From the NCBI RefSeq assembly GCF_031877795.1, contig NC_133933.1, positions 24,766,029 through 24,830,028 on the forward strand: a stretch of DNA of 64,000 nt, read 5' to 3'. The stretch is from Strix aluco (lineage: Eukaryota > Chordata > Aves > Strigiformes > Strigidae). Position numbers and translations under genes: made by a program. This document shows, one piece after another, positions 1-15,600 of this stretch (position 1 is the first letter of the stretch; each line of letters starts with the position of its first letter). Under the pieces are notes generated by a model. The model ran no database searches and had not been told where the DNA came from. It saw nothing but the letters and a program-made list of their open reading frames with translations.

Positions 1-697
1 TCCCTTTTTACAAGGCAACCTGTGATGATACTTAGAACCATGAACTGAGGACTGGTCTTCCCAAACTCTGTTTTCATTCTCAGAGTATCTTTTCTCATTC
101 AAATTCTGTGTAATTTCAGCTCCAGACACTTGACTGCCAGAGACAAACTCTTTGAGACACTTTGTTGTAGCCTGTAGTCTGATTCTGGCTTTGGTTTTCA
201 GTCCTAAAGATTATTGGCACCTGTAATACAAACTCTCTTAAGTTACAGATGATGTTTGTACATGTTTTGGAAACTTCATGCCTTTCACATCCCATTTCAT
301 TATCTTGTTTGCAATCCTGGTTCTTAGCATATGGGATTACCCGAGTTCAAATTTGGATATGCTGGATCTCAACCAAGGCAGGCTAAGGCTTAGTTCAAAT
401 GAACATGTCTTTGCAGGTGACTGGGTCTGTTACCTGAGCTGGGAATTGGATTTAGATTTAGATTTCATTGTACATTCTTGAATTTCTGCTGTGCCAGGAC
501 TGCATATTTAGGGGCATGAAACTGTGGAGGTGAACTTTTGCTGTGGATCTCACCTTTATTTAATATATTTTGCATCAAGAATATTGATATTCATTGTGCT
601 TACCACTTCGGATATCTTCCTCCATATTAATTTGCTCATGAAAGCTGAGTTCATGTGCAATATATAGTCCTAAATGTGTATACTTTTATCACCCCAG

Positions 698-3600
698 ATA
701 ACTACTGCAGCTGAAATAGAAGCAGTGACAAGTCTGCAGCTGGTAAAGGGGCATGCTTACTCTGTCACTGGAGCAGAAGAGGTAAGCCAGCCTGTCCAGG
801 ACCATCATACAAACCAGTCTGGGGTTGCAATACTGCAGTGTCTTCAGCTTTCTGATGTCTTTCTATGACTGACCAAATAAAAATGTTGCTAACCTATGCA
901 TCCTCTTACAGAAAAAAGAAAGCACTTGTAGTCCTCAGTGAGGTGGGAAGCTCTATACTGCTGTTTATATATAGTATACCGTGCAGTCTGCAACTTGTAT
1001 TGTACCAACAGACTAGAATACAAAATGTAAAGGTGGGCCAAGCTGTTACTGAAATGGAGAGTAGGAAAAGGAGAAACAGGAGAGGAGGCAGCTGTTTCCC
1101 CACGTGTTCATACTGCATGAGGTGGGAGCATGTACTTTGCCGGTCAGTGCTAATGGGAAAGGAGTAAAAGTCTCTTTCATGAACTCTGCTGTTAGTCTCA
1201 CCTTGACAGTGAGTCCTAGATAATCCTGCTCTTCTGAAACTGGAATCATTACAGAGGTTTCTGTGCCAGATAACCTCCTTCCAACCTTGCTGTGTTGTGC
1301 GACGTCTCTTGCTTTCGAGGATGTAGATATTCTGCTGTTTTGTAGCCAATGTTTTTCCTTGCAGGTTGCTGTCATTATATGAAATGGTGAGTGCTGCAGC
1401 TAATGGCTCACTTGGTGGCACAGGATAATGTAAAATAAGGGTGGAAAGCATCTAGGTGTCTTTTACCTATTGCAAATTGTAATGGACTGCATCACTCAAG
1501 TACAAATTGTGCTTTATACTGTCTGAAAAGCAATTGCCCTGTGATGATTGGAATAATGGAAGTGCTCAGGCTCTGTTTGTTGTGGATCTTCTAGGTATAT
1601 TACCGAGGACGGCCAGAGAAACTAGTGAGGCTTAGAAATCCCTGGGGTGAATGCGAATGGACTGGAGCTTGGAGTGATAAGTAGGTTTTTATATGACCCT
1701 GCTTCTCTCTCTTCAGTGTATTTTGGTATCTTTTAAAAATTAAATTGGGACTGTGCAGCTATTCCAATCACAAAGCACATTTAGGAAAGATACTAAATCA
1801 GTTGGAATAAAACACTATTAATTTATTAGCAAGGTCAGATATTGATCCGCTCTGCACAGCGGTCATCCTTCCCTGCCTCAGGCAGAGCTTTCTAATAAGA
1901 GAGAACAGCCCACGTTTTAATTGTGAGCTGCTCAATGCAAGCATATCCATGTCATTTTGCAAGATAACTTTTCTCAGATTGATCCTACTGATGGTGCCAG
2001 GACCTTAGTAGAACATGCAAACCAATTCCATTCCTGGGAATTACAGCAGGGATAAACCACTGTGCCTCTGCTTCAACTCAGGTTGCTTGGCTCTAAATCC
2101 AACCAGTATTTGGTTTCTACTGGAGAATCTTGAAAAAATGGGGATGTTGACTAAGCTGAGGCCCAGAAGTTTGAAAATCTCTCAGAAACTGTCTGGGCTT
2201 CAACTATCTTGGAATCTCAGGAGAATGACAGTGACACCACCTCTTTTATTTTTATATTTAGAATATCATAAATTTTACTTTCATGTGGGCTGCAATATTT
2301 TTTTTCATGCAGCACTCTGAGATTTCAGTTTCCTGTCCTGACTGCAGTCCTGGTGCTGATGTTGTAACATACTTAAGGATAGAAAATAGAGATAAACATC
2401 AGAATTATTCTTACTCTTATTAGAGCTGCTTTGCTCAGCCACAAGATAAGCTGCCTCAGTCACACACACATGCCATATCCTGATTTTGTTAGACCCCTTT
2501 TACTATGGGACAGCCCTGCTGAGGCAGGTGCAGAACTCCATTTTCATGTGGGAGCAGACCAGAGCTGGATCCAACGTGCTGCACATTAACATCAGAATGG
2601 AAAGAAGCAATGATATTTTCTGTAGTACATTTTCTAATTCCACCTTCTTGCTTTCTAGTTTTTTCGTGACCCCAACAGTGGAGCTTATATCATTTCCCTA
2701 GGGAAACTATCAGGCATCCCAATAGATATTACAGTGGAGAAACTCTGCCCAGCTCGTGTTACCTAATCCAGCCAGTCTGCAATATTTGTACATTCTGGCA
2801 CCTGGCAGCGATGATTCAATTTAAGGTTTATTTGTTGCAAATACAGTTGCAGTCTGATTCCAGCTCTGTATAGTCAGGTTGCTGTGTGTACTGCCACTGG
2901 GAGGGGCAGAAGGTCTAATTGCTGAAGAAATACATACTCCTTTATCAGCTGTAACAAAAGACCCTAACTCTCTGATCTCGTAGAATAAAATACAACTGAA
3001 CAGCTTGCTTTTGTGCTTTGTCTGCAGTGCTTCTGAATGGAATTATGTTGATCCCAAACAAAAACAGGCTCTGGATAAGAAAGTAGATGATGGAGAGTTT
3101 TGGTGAGAATTGTTCATTTAGCTTAACCTTTTGGACATTTTATATGCATGTTTGTTCTTTAAGCAGTCCTTTCAGTTGGATGGAGAGAAACTGTCAGCAC
3201 CAAGGGGGTTAATAATGGCATGTGTGTGTTGTTAGCCTCTTGTTTATCTCCCTTCCCATTCAAATATTACCTTTTATTAGAGCTTGCATAACTCAGTGCT
3301 TATCCAAAATACAGAGACCAGATGGTAATAAAATTAATGAGGTGGCAAGAATGAACCTCAGCTGCTCTACATTTTGAGGTTTGTTTTTTTGCCCAAATGC
3401 TACACACTAATGAAAAAGTTTAGATTACCAGCTTGGGAAGAGTCTGTTTACCCAGACCTAATGGAAAGCCCATCCAGTTAGCTGATTATATGGATCAGTA
3501 CTGAACCCATGTCACTCTGTCCTAGACTGGAAAGATAAATGGCTACCGTCTTCCAGCGCAATCAGCTATATGGGCCATAAGGCACTGAGAAATGAGAACA

Positions 3601-6600
3601 GACCTCTGCTTGAGGCATGAAGTGATCAAGGTCTGTCACTCATGCAAACCTACTAGGAATGGTAAAAACAAACATCAACGATAGAATTAAAGCAAAACAC
3701 CAAACTGGGACTGTTCTACAGAGTGATACTTTCATAAAAGCCAACTCTCACTCCCATTAGATGACATCTCCCTGCACATTTTGTTCCACCAGTTTTAGTG
3801 AATTTGCTTATGAAGCATGATCCATGAGGGACGGCCCACAGCTGGGGATGACAGAAAATGTTATGACTGAGTCCATAATGCGTAACAACTGTTGAGAACA
3901 ACTGTCTCCAGGAGATACAGATCATTCAGGGAGTGGGAAATTTTGCTTCCCAAAAACAAGTTCCAAGTTTCAGAGTTCAATTAAATGGGGCTTTGGGCAG
4001 CTCTGTAGTACTGATTTTTGCTACCCTGTTGGGAGAGACATACATTTGCAGTTGCATTGACTGTTGCAGGCCGATGGACTAACGCAAGTCTTTTTGTGCA
4101 CCAGGATGTCATTTTCGGATTTTCAAAGGCAGTTCACCCGCCTTGAGATCTGCAACTTGACTCCGGACACACTGACAAGAAATGAGGTCAATAAATGGGA
4201 CCTGACCCTGTTTAATGGACAGTGGAGACGGGGTTCAACTGCTGGGGGCTGCCAGAACTACCAAGGTGGAGACCCAGCCAAGTGGACAGTTGGTGAAATA
4301 CCAAACAAAACAATCAAAAAATAAATGCTTGTGAACTGGAGGGGGCTTTGGTGGGAAGATCTTGAAGACATAGCTCTGTCTATGGAGTTTAGACAGTAAG
4401 CAAAAGCTTCACAGTCTAAACAAAGATCTAATTCACACTTATTTCCTTGTTGGGGATTACCAATACACTAAGCAGTTAATTCATGGCTTTTTTTTCTCTG
4501 TCTGCTTTTCCTGCTTTTACAGCTTTTGCTACTGACTGGAGTAATCCTCTGAAGGGCTGGGTAGGCCAGGAAAGTGTCACAGTTCAGTGGCAGTGTTGTT
4601 TCCCATTCATTTTCGGGTTAGACCTCTGGAGAGGCTGTCTGGCATTTGGTCCTCTTGCAACAATAGCAGCCTCAGCCAAGAACGTTTCCTGAAGATAAAT
4701 GAGTGGCTGGAATTAACGATATCAGCTCCTCCCTGTTGGTCATTACTCCCCAGGAAATACCTTGGTGCTTTGATTTGCTATGGCTCCAACTGATATTTAG
4801 CATAGCTGTGAAAACATAAAACCTTGTAACATAATGGAAAAGACTGGAAAAACTCCAGGCAAAAGTCCTTCCAAAGAGATATTCTCTGTAATTCTAGTGA
4901 CAGCCATCTTGGGTACAATGACAGCAAAATCTCCTTCTTTTTGTCTCATCTTGGGAATTCTTAGCAACATACTGGACCAATCCCCAGTTCAAAATCCGGT
5001 TGGACGAACCAGATTATGACCATGAAGGGAGTTTGGATGAGCCGTGCTGTACTATACTGGTGGGCTTGATGCAGAAGAATCGCAGGAGACAGAAGAAAAT
5101 GGGAGAAGCTCTGCTTAGTATTGGTTATTCGCTCTATCAGGTAAAGTTTGATCCTGATGAAAGGCTTTATTCCCTGTTCTGTTACGCTGGAAAAAAATTA
5201 ACAATGTGCTACATCTTGACATTCAGCACTACACTTCAATAAGAACTGGATTTTGCAAGATGATTCAAACCCTTCTCTCATTTCTTCCTGACCCACATAA
5301 TATGGGAAGATTCAGATAAATTTAGTCTCAGTTTTTGTCCCACTTTAACAGAGAGCAGTGTAAAGCTAGGGGCAATAATTTAGGAACAGTCTCACTGAGA
5401 GCCTTCTCTTACAAAATCTGAATGGGGGCAGGCTCAGGGTGCCTGGCAGTTCCAGATAAGTGTTTCTGATTACAGCCTATCGTTAGTGCTCAATAGTCAC
5501 TTTCTTTTTTTCATTATTTTTCCCTTGCATTTGAAAATTGTTTTGATTCATTGTCTACCATGCTTATTGTTATGGTTCAGTAATTTTTTTTTTTCTGATT
5601 CTCCCAGTGTTGCTTCTGTCTCTAAAAATATAATGTAGGGAAAAAATCTACACTGTCACCTCTAATTTCTGTGATGTGAATGGAGAGAAGCAAATATAAA
5701 ATTTTCCAACCAATATCATATCTGGAGAAAAGCAATTAAATGTCGTATAGATTCTACTGGATGAAGATCATTAACCAGCACAGGTGGGAGCAGATGGGAA
5801 TGTCTGACTTTTGCTAATATATCTTGTGCAGGATGGTTCAAAACTAGGAAAGGTTTTCCCTAGTGCCTAAGTGTCTGCATACACAAATCGTTCTCACTGA
5901 GCACATTTCTGAGTTGCCATCTGCATGGTGCCAAGCACCCTGGCCTATTGGCATCCTGAATTTGCACATTAAGGATGTTTGTCTGCTCATATCACTGAGT
6001 ACCACCCTGAAGAAGTTAGCAGAGCTTTTCTGCTCTACATCCATTTCATCCCATCTGCCTCCTCTGTGATCTTTTTCATAACAAGGTAGACTTGGTGACT
6101 CTTAAATACATGAAGACTTTCTTTTGAAAGACATGGCTGCTAAATCACCTCAGGTAGATATCCAACTATGACTCAAGTTACTTGGGTCACACACTGTCAT
6201 AAATTTACACCATTGCAGCTGATGCTTGGCTGAGGAGGTCTAGTTAGGACAGCATGGATGGTGACCTAAAGCAGATCTCTGTACAGGAGAAAGTGAAAAG
6301 ATGTATGCTCAAGTCTACCTGACATGCAGAGCTTTTGTAAGTCATGTAGCTCAAACTGCCTACTGATAATAAGTGTGCCCATCACCGAGTTCCTGGCCTT
6401 GTACTATGCTGTTTATAAGGAAGAAGACCTGAGGTCTCAAGGGGCCATCTCAGGCCCCAGATTCATTGTATGGGTGATATTTTCAAAAGCTCTTCTGTGG
6501 CTTGGGAGGACACTCTCTTTGGCTCTCACTGGAATCTGTGCTCTCAAGACAACTAATTACTTTTGGAAAAGCTACCTTGTATTTGGAGGTACGAATTAAC

Positions 6601-9600
6601 ATAGCAACTTAGTTAATTTAGAAAGGGCCAAATCTTGAAATTTGTTACTTGTTATAATTGCCTTACAACAACTTCATCATCCTCAGGCTGATTGCTAGTG
6701 ATGGTAGCCTTATATTTTCATCATAATCCAGTAATAGTAGACTGATAGATTTTAGGTCTGCTGTAATAAATTCTCAGTTTGTTTTTGGTTAGCAAAGTGG
6801 GGCTAACTTGCTGATTTTTCTGACTGAACATTTAAAGGCTTACCCACATATTTCTAGACAATAGTGTCATTCACACCACCATATCACGAGAAAAGCAATT
6901 AAATGTTTTATACAATCCTCTGGATGAAGATTCTGTTTTTCGTTTGGAACAGCTCTAGCACAAGCTAGAACTTCATGTATAACTGATACTACAATATGTG
7001 GTTGTAAATGAAAATGAAAAAAAAGTGTCTGAAGGAGGCTTTATCTGTTTGGTTGGTTTTTTTTTTTTCTTTTCTTTTTTCCTACTGATGGATGTAGGTA
7101 TGTAGCAACCTTTTAACATCAGCTCTTTCTCTTCCTTCCAGATTCCTCAGGAGGTATGTAATCTCTGCTGAAGACTTCTAGCCTCCAGATGGACTACCAG
7201 GAAGACTTCTTTCTTACTAGTGACAGCTTTTCTGGAGAGCTTTGTTCTTGCATCACTAGACCAATATCTCAAGTTCTGAATAGCCACTTCCAAGAGACTG
7301 GGCACAAGGCTTTATTACAGACATCTGAGTCCTGATCTTGACTTTATTTATACTTGTTGAAATTTGGCTTCCACTAAGTTTGTATAACAGAGGTCAGAAT
7401 TTGTCTATTTAGAACAGGTGAAGGCTGAACAGGGTCTCTGCACTCTAAAATCGAGAAAATGTAGCTAATGTTTAGAAGAAATGCCAAACTCTGTGGATCC
7501 ATTCCTTTTATAGTTCTGAGCTGGGGTTCCTGGTAATGAACAAACCCTGCTCAACATTCCCTAATCCTCCCAGATGTCAATACTGAGGTAAAGAGACTTT
7601 TAATTCCTGAAGAAAGAGGCCCCAGAGGTGTCTGGCAGTAGGAATAGCCTATATTCATTACTGAGGTCCATCAGCTTGCACTGCCAATTTTCCTTCAGCT
7701 TTTCAGCCCTTTTCTTCTCTCTCAGTAAATGAATGTGTGGTCATGTAGCAATTAACTGTGTTATTTTAACAGCTTTGCAGATGCAAAGGGAAAATGAACT
7801 TTATATATTGAAAATATATGGATCTGGCTTCTTAATCTTTGCAGTCTCACTTAGTTTAAGATTGAGTGAGGAGGAAGGATGAGGCTGTTGTATAAATACC
7901 AAATCCAGTCTTATCTTCAGAACTCAAGAGGAAAAATATTTTTCTAGAGTTTACAACAGAAAAACTGAATGATTATAAAATGTTTGGTAACATCTTTGTA
8001 TGCTCTGATCTCAGACAGCCAGAAACCTTGTCTGAATGCAATGTTCCCCAGCCTGTGTCAACGACAACGACACTTTTGTGGATCATTGAATCACACTTTC
8101 TGAAAGACACCCCTGTGGAACAAAGGTCATGAGTAGGAGGTTTATAGCAGAAGTGTTATTCTTACACTACTGTTTCTTCTTACATCAGTGTTTTGTTTTA
8201 TGAGCTATGCAATGTCTCACTTGCTCAAGAGTATATTGGTATTAAGGAAAAGTTAGGTACTAGTGTCCACATAATCCAAAGGAATATTCTTAGTATTACT
8301 AATAGAAGTTGGGTAGATCATCTAATGTGAGCCCAAAAGTCTCACCCTTGTGACTACTACTTTGTCCTGTTTACTATCCTTTTCTGTCTGTTTAAAGAAA
8401 TCAGAGACTAGAACTCCTATGCAATTAGGAGATTTATCCCATACCATAAGTTGCTCAAAAATATTCTGAAATTTAGATTTGTCCATAAGCAGCCTGTAAA
8501 AGCAAAAACTGCTCAATACATGGACAACTTAAGTACTACAGGTACTAGTTTGACCAGATATGAGCACACATTAAGATCTTTTTATTTATTTCATATCACA
8601 GATTGTAAAGAGGCATGTGAAAAGATAATCTTTATAGAGAAAGATCCTTGCCCCTTCTAATTATCTGCCTGACTGTTTCCCATGACAGAACCCTGATAGT
8701 TATCTTTTATGCCATGACTCGGGGATTTATTATTTTGTGTTAAGAAAAATGTGAGATGGCTTTAAAGTACTGAAATTGAAATAGAGTGGCTGGCTTACCA
8801 GTGAATTGTCAAATGGTTTCTAACAAAAAAACATTTCCCATAGCTGGAAAATAACACCGATGTTCATGTGAACCGTGCTTTCTTCGCAAGGAACAAACCA
8901 GCAGCCCGGTCTGATCCTTATGTCAACCTGCGTGAAGTCTCCAGGCGCATGAAGTTGCCCCGGGGAGAGTACCTTATTGTGCCGTCCACTTTTGAGCCTT
9001 ACAAAAATGGAGAGTTCTGCCTGCGAGTTTTTTCTGAGAAACAGGCTAAAACACAGTGCGTATCTTTTCTGTAAAGCCTCCTCTTCTGCTGATGAGGCAC
9101 ATAAAGGAAAAGGTCAGGTGTTGCACCCACATCCTGTGCTCTATCTTTTCCCTTAAACAGCAAAATAGGCCCATTTCTAGGACCAATTTTCTTACGTAGT
9201 CTACCATATGTGACACACACATTCATGGTAGAGAGTCATGGCTCTTCAGATGGCCTCCACCAAGCACTCAGGTGGTAACCAGATCACTCATATCTGTGAG
9301 GTAGAAGTTCCCACAATTAAGGAATGAAGGATTTTGGAGTACGACGATAAGGAGATGATTTTAAAAAGGGTTATATTAATAGCAGCCATTGAATGAAAAA
9401 ACAGGAGTGTGGATACAAGACAAGAACAGCAAGGCTGTATTTCCTGAGGAAAATATCTTCAAAGAGTGGGACAAATAGAGGTGGGATGGGGAGCATGGGA
9501 AGCAGGAAACCTGGGGGCTTGTTCTGTGCATTTGTTAAGACCTTATATTGAAACAGCTTGTTTTGCTAATTATTTTAAAGGCAAATGGTAGACTCATAAT

Positions 9601-12600
9601 TTCTGGTTGTTTGGGGTTTTTTTTCTTTTTTTTTTTTCTTAGGATGATTGGTGGTGTGGTGTCTGCAAAACCATATGAGGTAAATGTCTTAACTGGGCAG
9701 ATCGGGTTTTTTTTTTTTCCTAGGAGACTTTTCCTTCAGAATGTGGGGGCAAAACAGGGTCAAGATTTTTATTTCTCCCATGAGCTGAGATCACAGTATA
9801 TGTTTGTGCTCAGGAGACATATTTTTTGGTTGTGGGGATTCTTTACATATCTCCATGTCTTAGTTTCACGTGCGTTTTCATGTACCTGGGCCCATGTGGC
9901 ACAGAAGCTGCACCCTTGTAGACTGGGCTGGAACATATTATATTGTCCTTCCATCTAGCACAGGTAGGAGAAGGCGGGGAGGGCACAGAATGATCCCTTC
10001 CAGAGAAACAAATAATCTTTCTAAAACCTGAGAAAAATTGCAAAAGCAGACTTCCAAGGAACTGCTGAATTGCTATGGCAAGGTGCAGCAACATTTTCAC
10101 TGCAGCTATTTTATAAAACTATATTGGTAGCAGAAGAAAACTTTTTCATCAGTCTTAAAAAGTATTTACTCCCAAATGAAGCCAATTCCTGGCTGGTCGT
10201 GATTTAAGTAATGCCTCTGTTTTGCCATTGCTGCAGAGCAAGTGCTCGTTTTCTGTTACTGTAAATAGTACCCTGTAAAGCTGCTTTACGATATCCACAG
10301 CTAGCTTTCTAGAACCACCTTGTAAACCACACTCTTGGTCATCTCTTTCCTCTAGCCTCATGTCAATAACAAAGATATAGATGATGAGTTCAAGACTCTG
10401 TTTCAAAAACTCTCTGGAGAGGTAAGTGGATTAAAGTGAAAAGAAAAAGACTGGGGCCTCTCTGTTATGATTATGCAAATATTTGACTTGTCGATTCCTT
10501 TTACTGTCTGGTCCTCAAAAAACCAAGCAGTTCTCCCCTTTTATTAACTCACAGTTTCAGTTCAATTTATTTTACAACAGAGCAGTTTTACTACATTTTT
10601 CCTCTTATTGGTGCAAAATGTGATTTATTCCCTCAGTAATGCAGGGCATGGAATAACTTTGGAAATAGGGGTGATGGGAGTGAGGACTGTAAAAATATTA
10701 TCCTACAGTGAAATAAATTACCTGTGGAGTTAACGTGTAATTCTGACAATTGCCTAGTTGGCCAGTTCCTTCCTTTTTGTTCAGAAGCCCCAGGAATTGA
10801 AAAACTGTTGGCTGAACTTTCTCTCTATTTGTTGTATTTAACAAACCTCAGTATCTACAAAGCCCTGCTGCATTAGCCTGTGGCTGTCATGTCAGATTTT
10901 CTCTTAATGAACAGGTGGTCACTGACATTGGAGAGGGAAAACATTATGTTAGTTAGGAAGACCTTTTTGAGTTTTGAGAGGGCAATTTTAGTTTTGTTTG
11001 GTTATAGTTTCCGTAAACCTGGAAAATCTCAAATGCTCTCCTGAACTTCTTCAGCTGAGAGAGAAGTCATTCACCCAATTCAGCCAAACCTGTTAAAAAG
11101 TTAATATTTATTGGGTCACATCACCATGGCCCGTAACAAAACACTTACTTCCCATTTAAAAGGCTAGAAATATTCATGGTTTCTGAGGATCTTCTCTATG
11201 TGATGTCTGATGGTAAAGTGTTAGAAAATATTTAAAGGTTTACATGCCTTAGGTATGGAAGGAAAATAGTCTCTGAATGTCTGACAGGAAATGAATATAG
11301 CTTGTTTCAAATAATTTTTGTGTTAACAGCTAAAATATGTTTTGTTTTCTGTCCAGGACTGTGAAGTGACTGCAATTGAACTTCAAACTATCCTAAACCG
11401 GGTTTTGGCAAAGAGTAAGTAATGTTATGTAGTTCCCATTGAATGGAGCTGAGAGGCACATGCTGAAACGGTGACACACAAAGTTGCTCTTAGGTCAGAG
11501 GGAATGTCTGTGCCTGGGTCCATCAGCACACAGACAGGATCTGTGCTAACAAAACCCACTCTATCAGCAAAGGGTGATGAAAAACTGAGTTTGTGTCTTC
11601 CCTCAGCTGAGTTTCTCCTGGCTTGCTGAACCTCTAATATGGAGGGGAAAAAATACCACTTGGTGCTCCCCTTCCAAGTGCTGCCAGCTAATGTTCTGCA
11701 GAGGCACTATATTCCCTGAATTTTCTTGGGAGGAACATCATGGAAAGATATTATTATGCTGCTGCATAACTGCTCCAAAACCAGTAACATCCCCTGCTCC
11801 TGTGCCAAAAAAGCCATGTTAATCAGCTGAAGGACAATAGTGGAAGAAATGGCAGACCATTTACTTTGCTAATAAGATTTTAAGGTGGCTGACATCTCCA
11901 AGGTTGTCTGCAGAAAAATATTTGTCTAAAAATATTTCTGACTTGGATTTTTACTTCCTTTTTGTACAGGAAAGGATATTAAAAGTGATGGATTCAACAT
12001 TAACACTTGCAGGGAGATGATCAGCCTTTTAGATGTATCCTTTGAATGTCATTTCATCACCTTTAAAGTTTCTGTATCTCCTTTACAAAACTTCCCCATG
12101 AGGTGGGCTAAGTTTGCACTTCCATTGTCCAGACACATGGCTGGAGGCATAAAATTCAGTCAAGCAGCTCTATCAGCTCAGGGTGGCAGAAACCTGAACC
12201 ATTTAATCATCGGCTGCTTCTCTAACCTGCTCTGCATCTCTCATCACTTAATCTTTCCCCTAAAAATAGCAGGGAGAAGAAGCAGGGACCTTCTGCCTGG
12301 ATGCACCTGTGCAGTTTTGCATGCATACACAGTGTGCTTGGCAGGAGGCAGGTTTTAAACACAACCTCAGCTGCCATCTCTAAGTCAGGTACTGCTTATA
12401 GAGCACAGAACTCAAAGCAGCAGAGACAGGCTGGAGAACCTGTTCAGAGTGGGAAGGTTACAGGTACATGCTGTGCCTCCCTCCCTTCTCCATAGCTTGT
12501 AGGGCACATGGGAGCTGATAAGCTCTGCCTAGCCAAGGGAAAAGGAGAGGTCAGCACAGCTGCCCAGTACTCCCTTGATGTGCTGGGAAGGTAGCCAGTG

Positions 12601-15600
12601 CACTGGGAGGGTCATAAGCCATATTGCCAGGATTATACTAATGTTGGTCTCATGAGGTCAGCAGGGATTAGCTGTGGATCTTGTGGATCACTGACTGTTA
12701 GAAGTGATGTCTTTGTCCTACACTCCACAGGCTCCCAAACACAACAGGGCAACTCAGTAAGTACAATGTCATGGGGGCCAACTCCCTGTTTCTGCATAAT
12801 TTTCCATAGGAAGGGATGTTCAAGGCCCTGAAGGACATGGGGGAAGACTGTGTAGTCTGCTATTGATTTTCTCTGTTCACCTGCAGTTCCTGCCTCTGGT
12901 TTCTAATACCTGTCTGCTGAGAGGCCAGTCCTTTTTTTCCCTAAGGATTCTAATCTAACTGTACAAAATGCGGGTGGATCTAATTGTGATTGTATATTTA
13001 GCAATCCCATACATCATTCCTTGAGAGTGCACATAGCCTAGAAATTCTTGGCATGCCTTTAGCTAACTGATTGTAAAGCTGTGGGCATGTCTGCATGCGA
13101 TGGAGATGCATTACAAATCAGAACTAATATGGCATTAAGATGACACTGTGATGGGTGATGTGTTTTTATCAGAACTGATTGGTGTCCAGTTTTTCTAAGG
13201 ATAGAGGAATCCTGATTTTTGAACCATGCCTTAACATCCCCAGACCAATGGGACCGGCACCTTGGGACTTGTAGAATTCAAGACACTTTGGATGAAGATT
13301 CAAAAGTATTTGGTAACACAATATTTCTGACTGTCTCCCCTTCCCTCTCATCTCTGAAGTTCAGATCCAGAACTGAGATAGGGTTGAGCCATCACAGGCA
13401 GATATACTTGAAACCTTCCGTCTCGTGGCTGGAGTTTGTTCCAGGGCTCACAAACACCTCTGCTTTAAAAGGGCACAAGCAGATCCTCTTTCACCTTGGC
13501 CCCACCACTCTCCCTAATATGCGATATCTTATGGAAAGCCACATTAACCCTCTTTCACTGTTGGCAAAGAGAGGGCTCTCTGCTGCCTGCTGTATTAAAG
13601 CTCATATGAACATATCTCTGCTATTGCAGTATGTTACATTGCCAGCTGAGCACTAGCAAACACAAGAAACACATATTTTTAGAACCTACAAAAACCTGGC
13701 TTTGTGTTTTTTAAATCTTGTAGAAGTGCTGAACTATTTTTCTGGCAGAGGATTTAATATCCCAGGAAGTTCATCCAGAATCAAGGAGTCTAAAGGAAGG
13801 TCAAATTTGGACCCTTTTTGTTTGACATCCCTTTCAGGCAAGCCTGCTGCTCCCATACTTGATGCTGGTCAACACAGAACATCCGTCCTGGAGGTTCATG
13901 AAGAGGTGTTGGGTTCATGAAGCATCAGCTCTGTCCTAGGGATGGTGTCAGCAGAGAAAGCCCTGAGAGCCAATTCCAGTCTGAGCTGTAGGTCTGGGTG
14001 GCATCTATTTCTGGATAATAAACCTGCTGGCAGTAGGAAGCATCTGTCATCATGTCTGAAATATTAAGCAAAATGGACTTTGCCTGTTGCAGTGTTTGCC
14101 AAATGATAGGATGTTTTCCTAAATGGCCTGTCTGTCACCATGTAACATGAAGGCAGGCAGCCTGCCAGCCCATGGGAATGTATTTCCCAGTCTGCCTTGC
14201 TTGCCAGTAGCTACTTGAAACATTTCCCTTGCTCATTAGTGGTTCAAAGAGTAGGAGATTGGGCTGGTAGGGGCAGCCCCTGTCCCAGGCATCAGAAACC
14301 TGAGGCTGTGTCTGCACAGCAGAGTGTTAGTGTGGACACAGCAGAGGTTGGCACGATTGTCCTGGCATTAGTCTAGCTCCACGAGGAGGGAGCAAGGCAG
14401 GGCACGGGCTGCAGAGTGGACTAGCAAACGAAGGTTAAACCCTAGAGGAGACCTGATTATTTCATTCTGGCTGCTAACCCCTGGTGAGCCTTGTGTTTCC
14501 ATGTCTTCACTACTGCTGTTACCCAGCTGTGAAAGCCAAAGCCTGCCTGCCTGTGCTCACACCACCACATTGCTGCGCAGGTACACACTGAAAGGCCATC
14601 TCTGCATTCCCTCATTCCCCTCTGTTGCAGGAAATCTATAAGAAAGTGGACAGTGACTACTCCGGTACCATTGACTCCCATGAGATGCGAAATGCCCTCA
14701 GAGAGGCAGGTGAGTACGCTGCTCAGGGACACGGTCGGATCACTGAACATCGGAAGAACAGTGGAACATTTTAATGGGTTTGCTTCCCTTCCGTCTGCTA
14801 GATCACAGCATTGCCAGTGCCATTCTCCCTTCCTGACAGTCACATACTGCTACATCCTTTTGCTGTTATATACATCAAAACCCATCCTCTGTTCTGCATT
14901 ATGAACCACTGATATTTTTGTCCATGCTGTGACCATTGCTTATCCATCTGATTATTGCTTGCTCTATTTTTGGCCTCATTATTTCCCAATCTAATTGTCC
15001 TCTTTCAGACCTATGTCCAAATCCTCTTTTTCCTTCATTTCCTCCCATCACCTTTCTCTACACTAGAGAAGGTGCAAGCCTGATCAAGGCATGCTCCAAC
15101 GATATCCTCTCTGATGTGTGCTATTCACTTTTGGGGCAGTGCTTGCCAGCTCAGGGGCATCTAGAGGCGCACTGTTATTTTGATCTGTCTTGTGCTTGGT
15201 GGAGTTTATGTGAATGATCCAGAGACAGAAATAGCACTAATATGGGCCTGAATAGAGCCCAATGTGTTATGTGAGCAATTGGCTCTACTGCAATCACTGC
15301 TATTCAGCTGCAGCGCCAAGACTCACTAATTAGGAGTTTATCTGGGGAACATAGGACTGGTTATGCTGTGAAACAATGTGAAATATGCAGTCTGAAAAAA
15401 TGCTGTGGGAGAACTTTATGCCTCTCTTCACCCAGCACAATGGGCTTTGGAAAGGACCCACCGCAGAGGTGGGTGATGGAGCCCAACAGACCTCCTGGGA
15501 AGAATAGTCCTCAGTCTTTCACCCAGGTCTGCCTGCAGCTGCAGCAGTCCATGGGCAAGTCACATCAAAGACAGCATGTTAACCTGCTGTGTCAGTGATT

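Noticed and set aside
4065-4104. Possible 5' extension of the CAPN8 exon at 4105, because the open frame continues upstream
   Set aside because: The acceptor CCAG at 4101-4104 gives the exact 161-base exon and phase expected for calpains; the upstream codons do not match the family.
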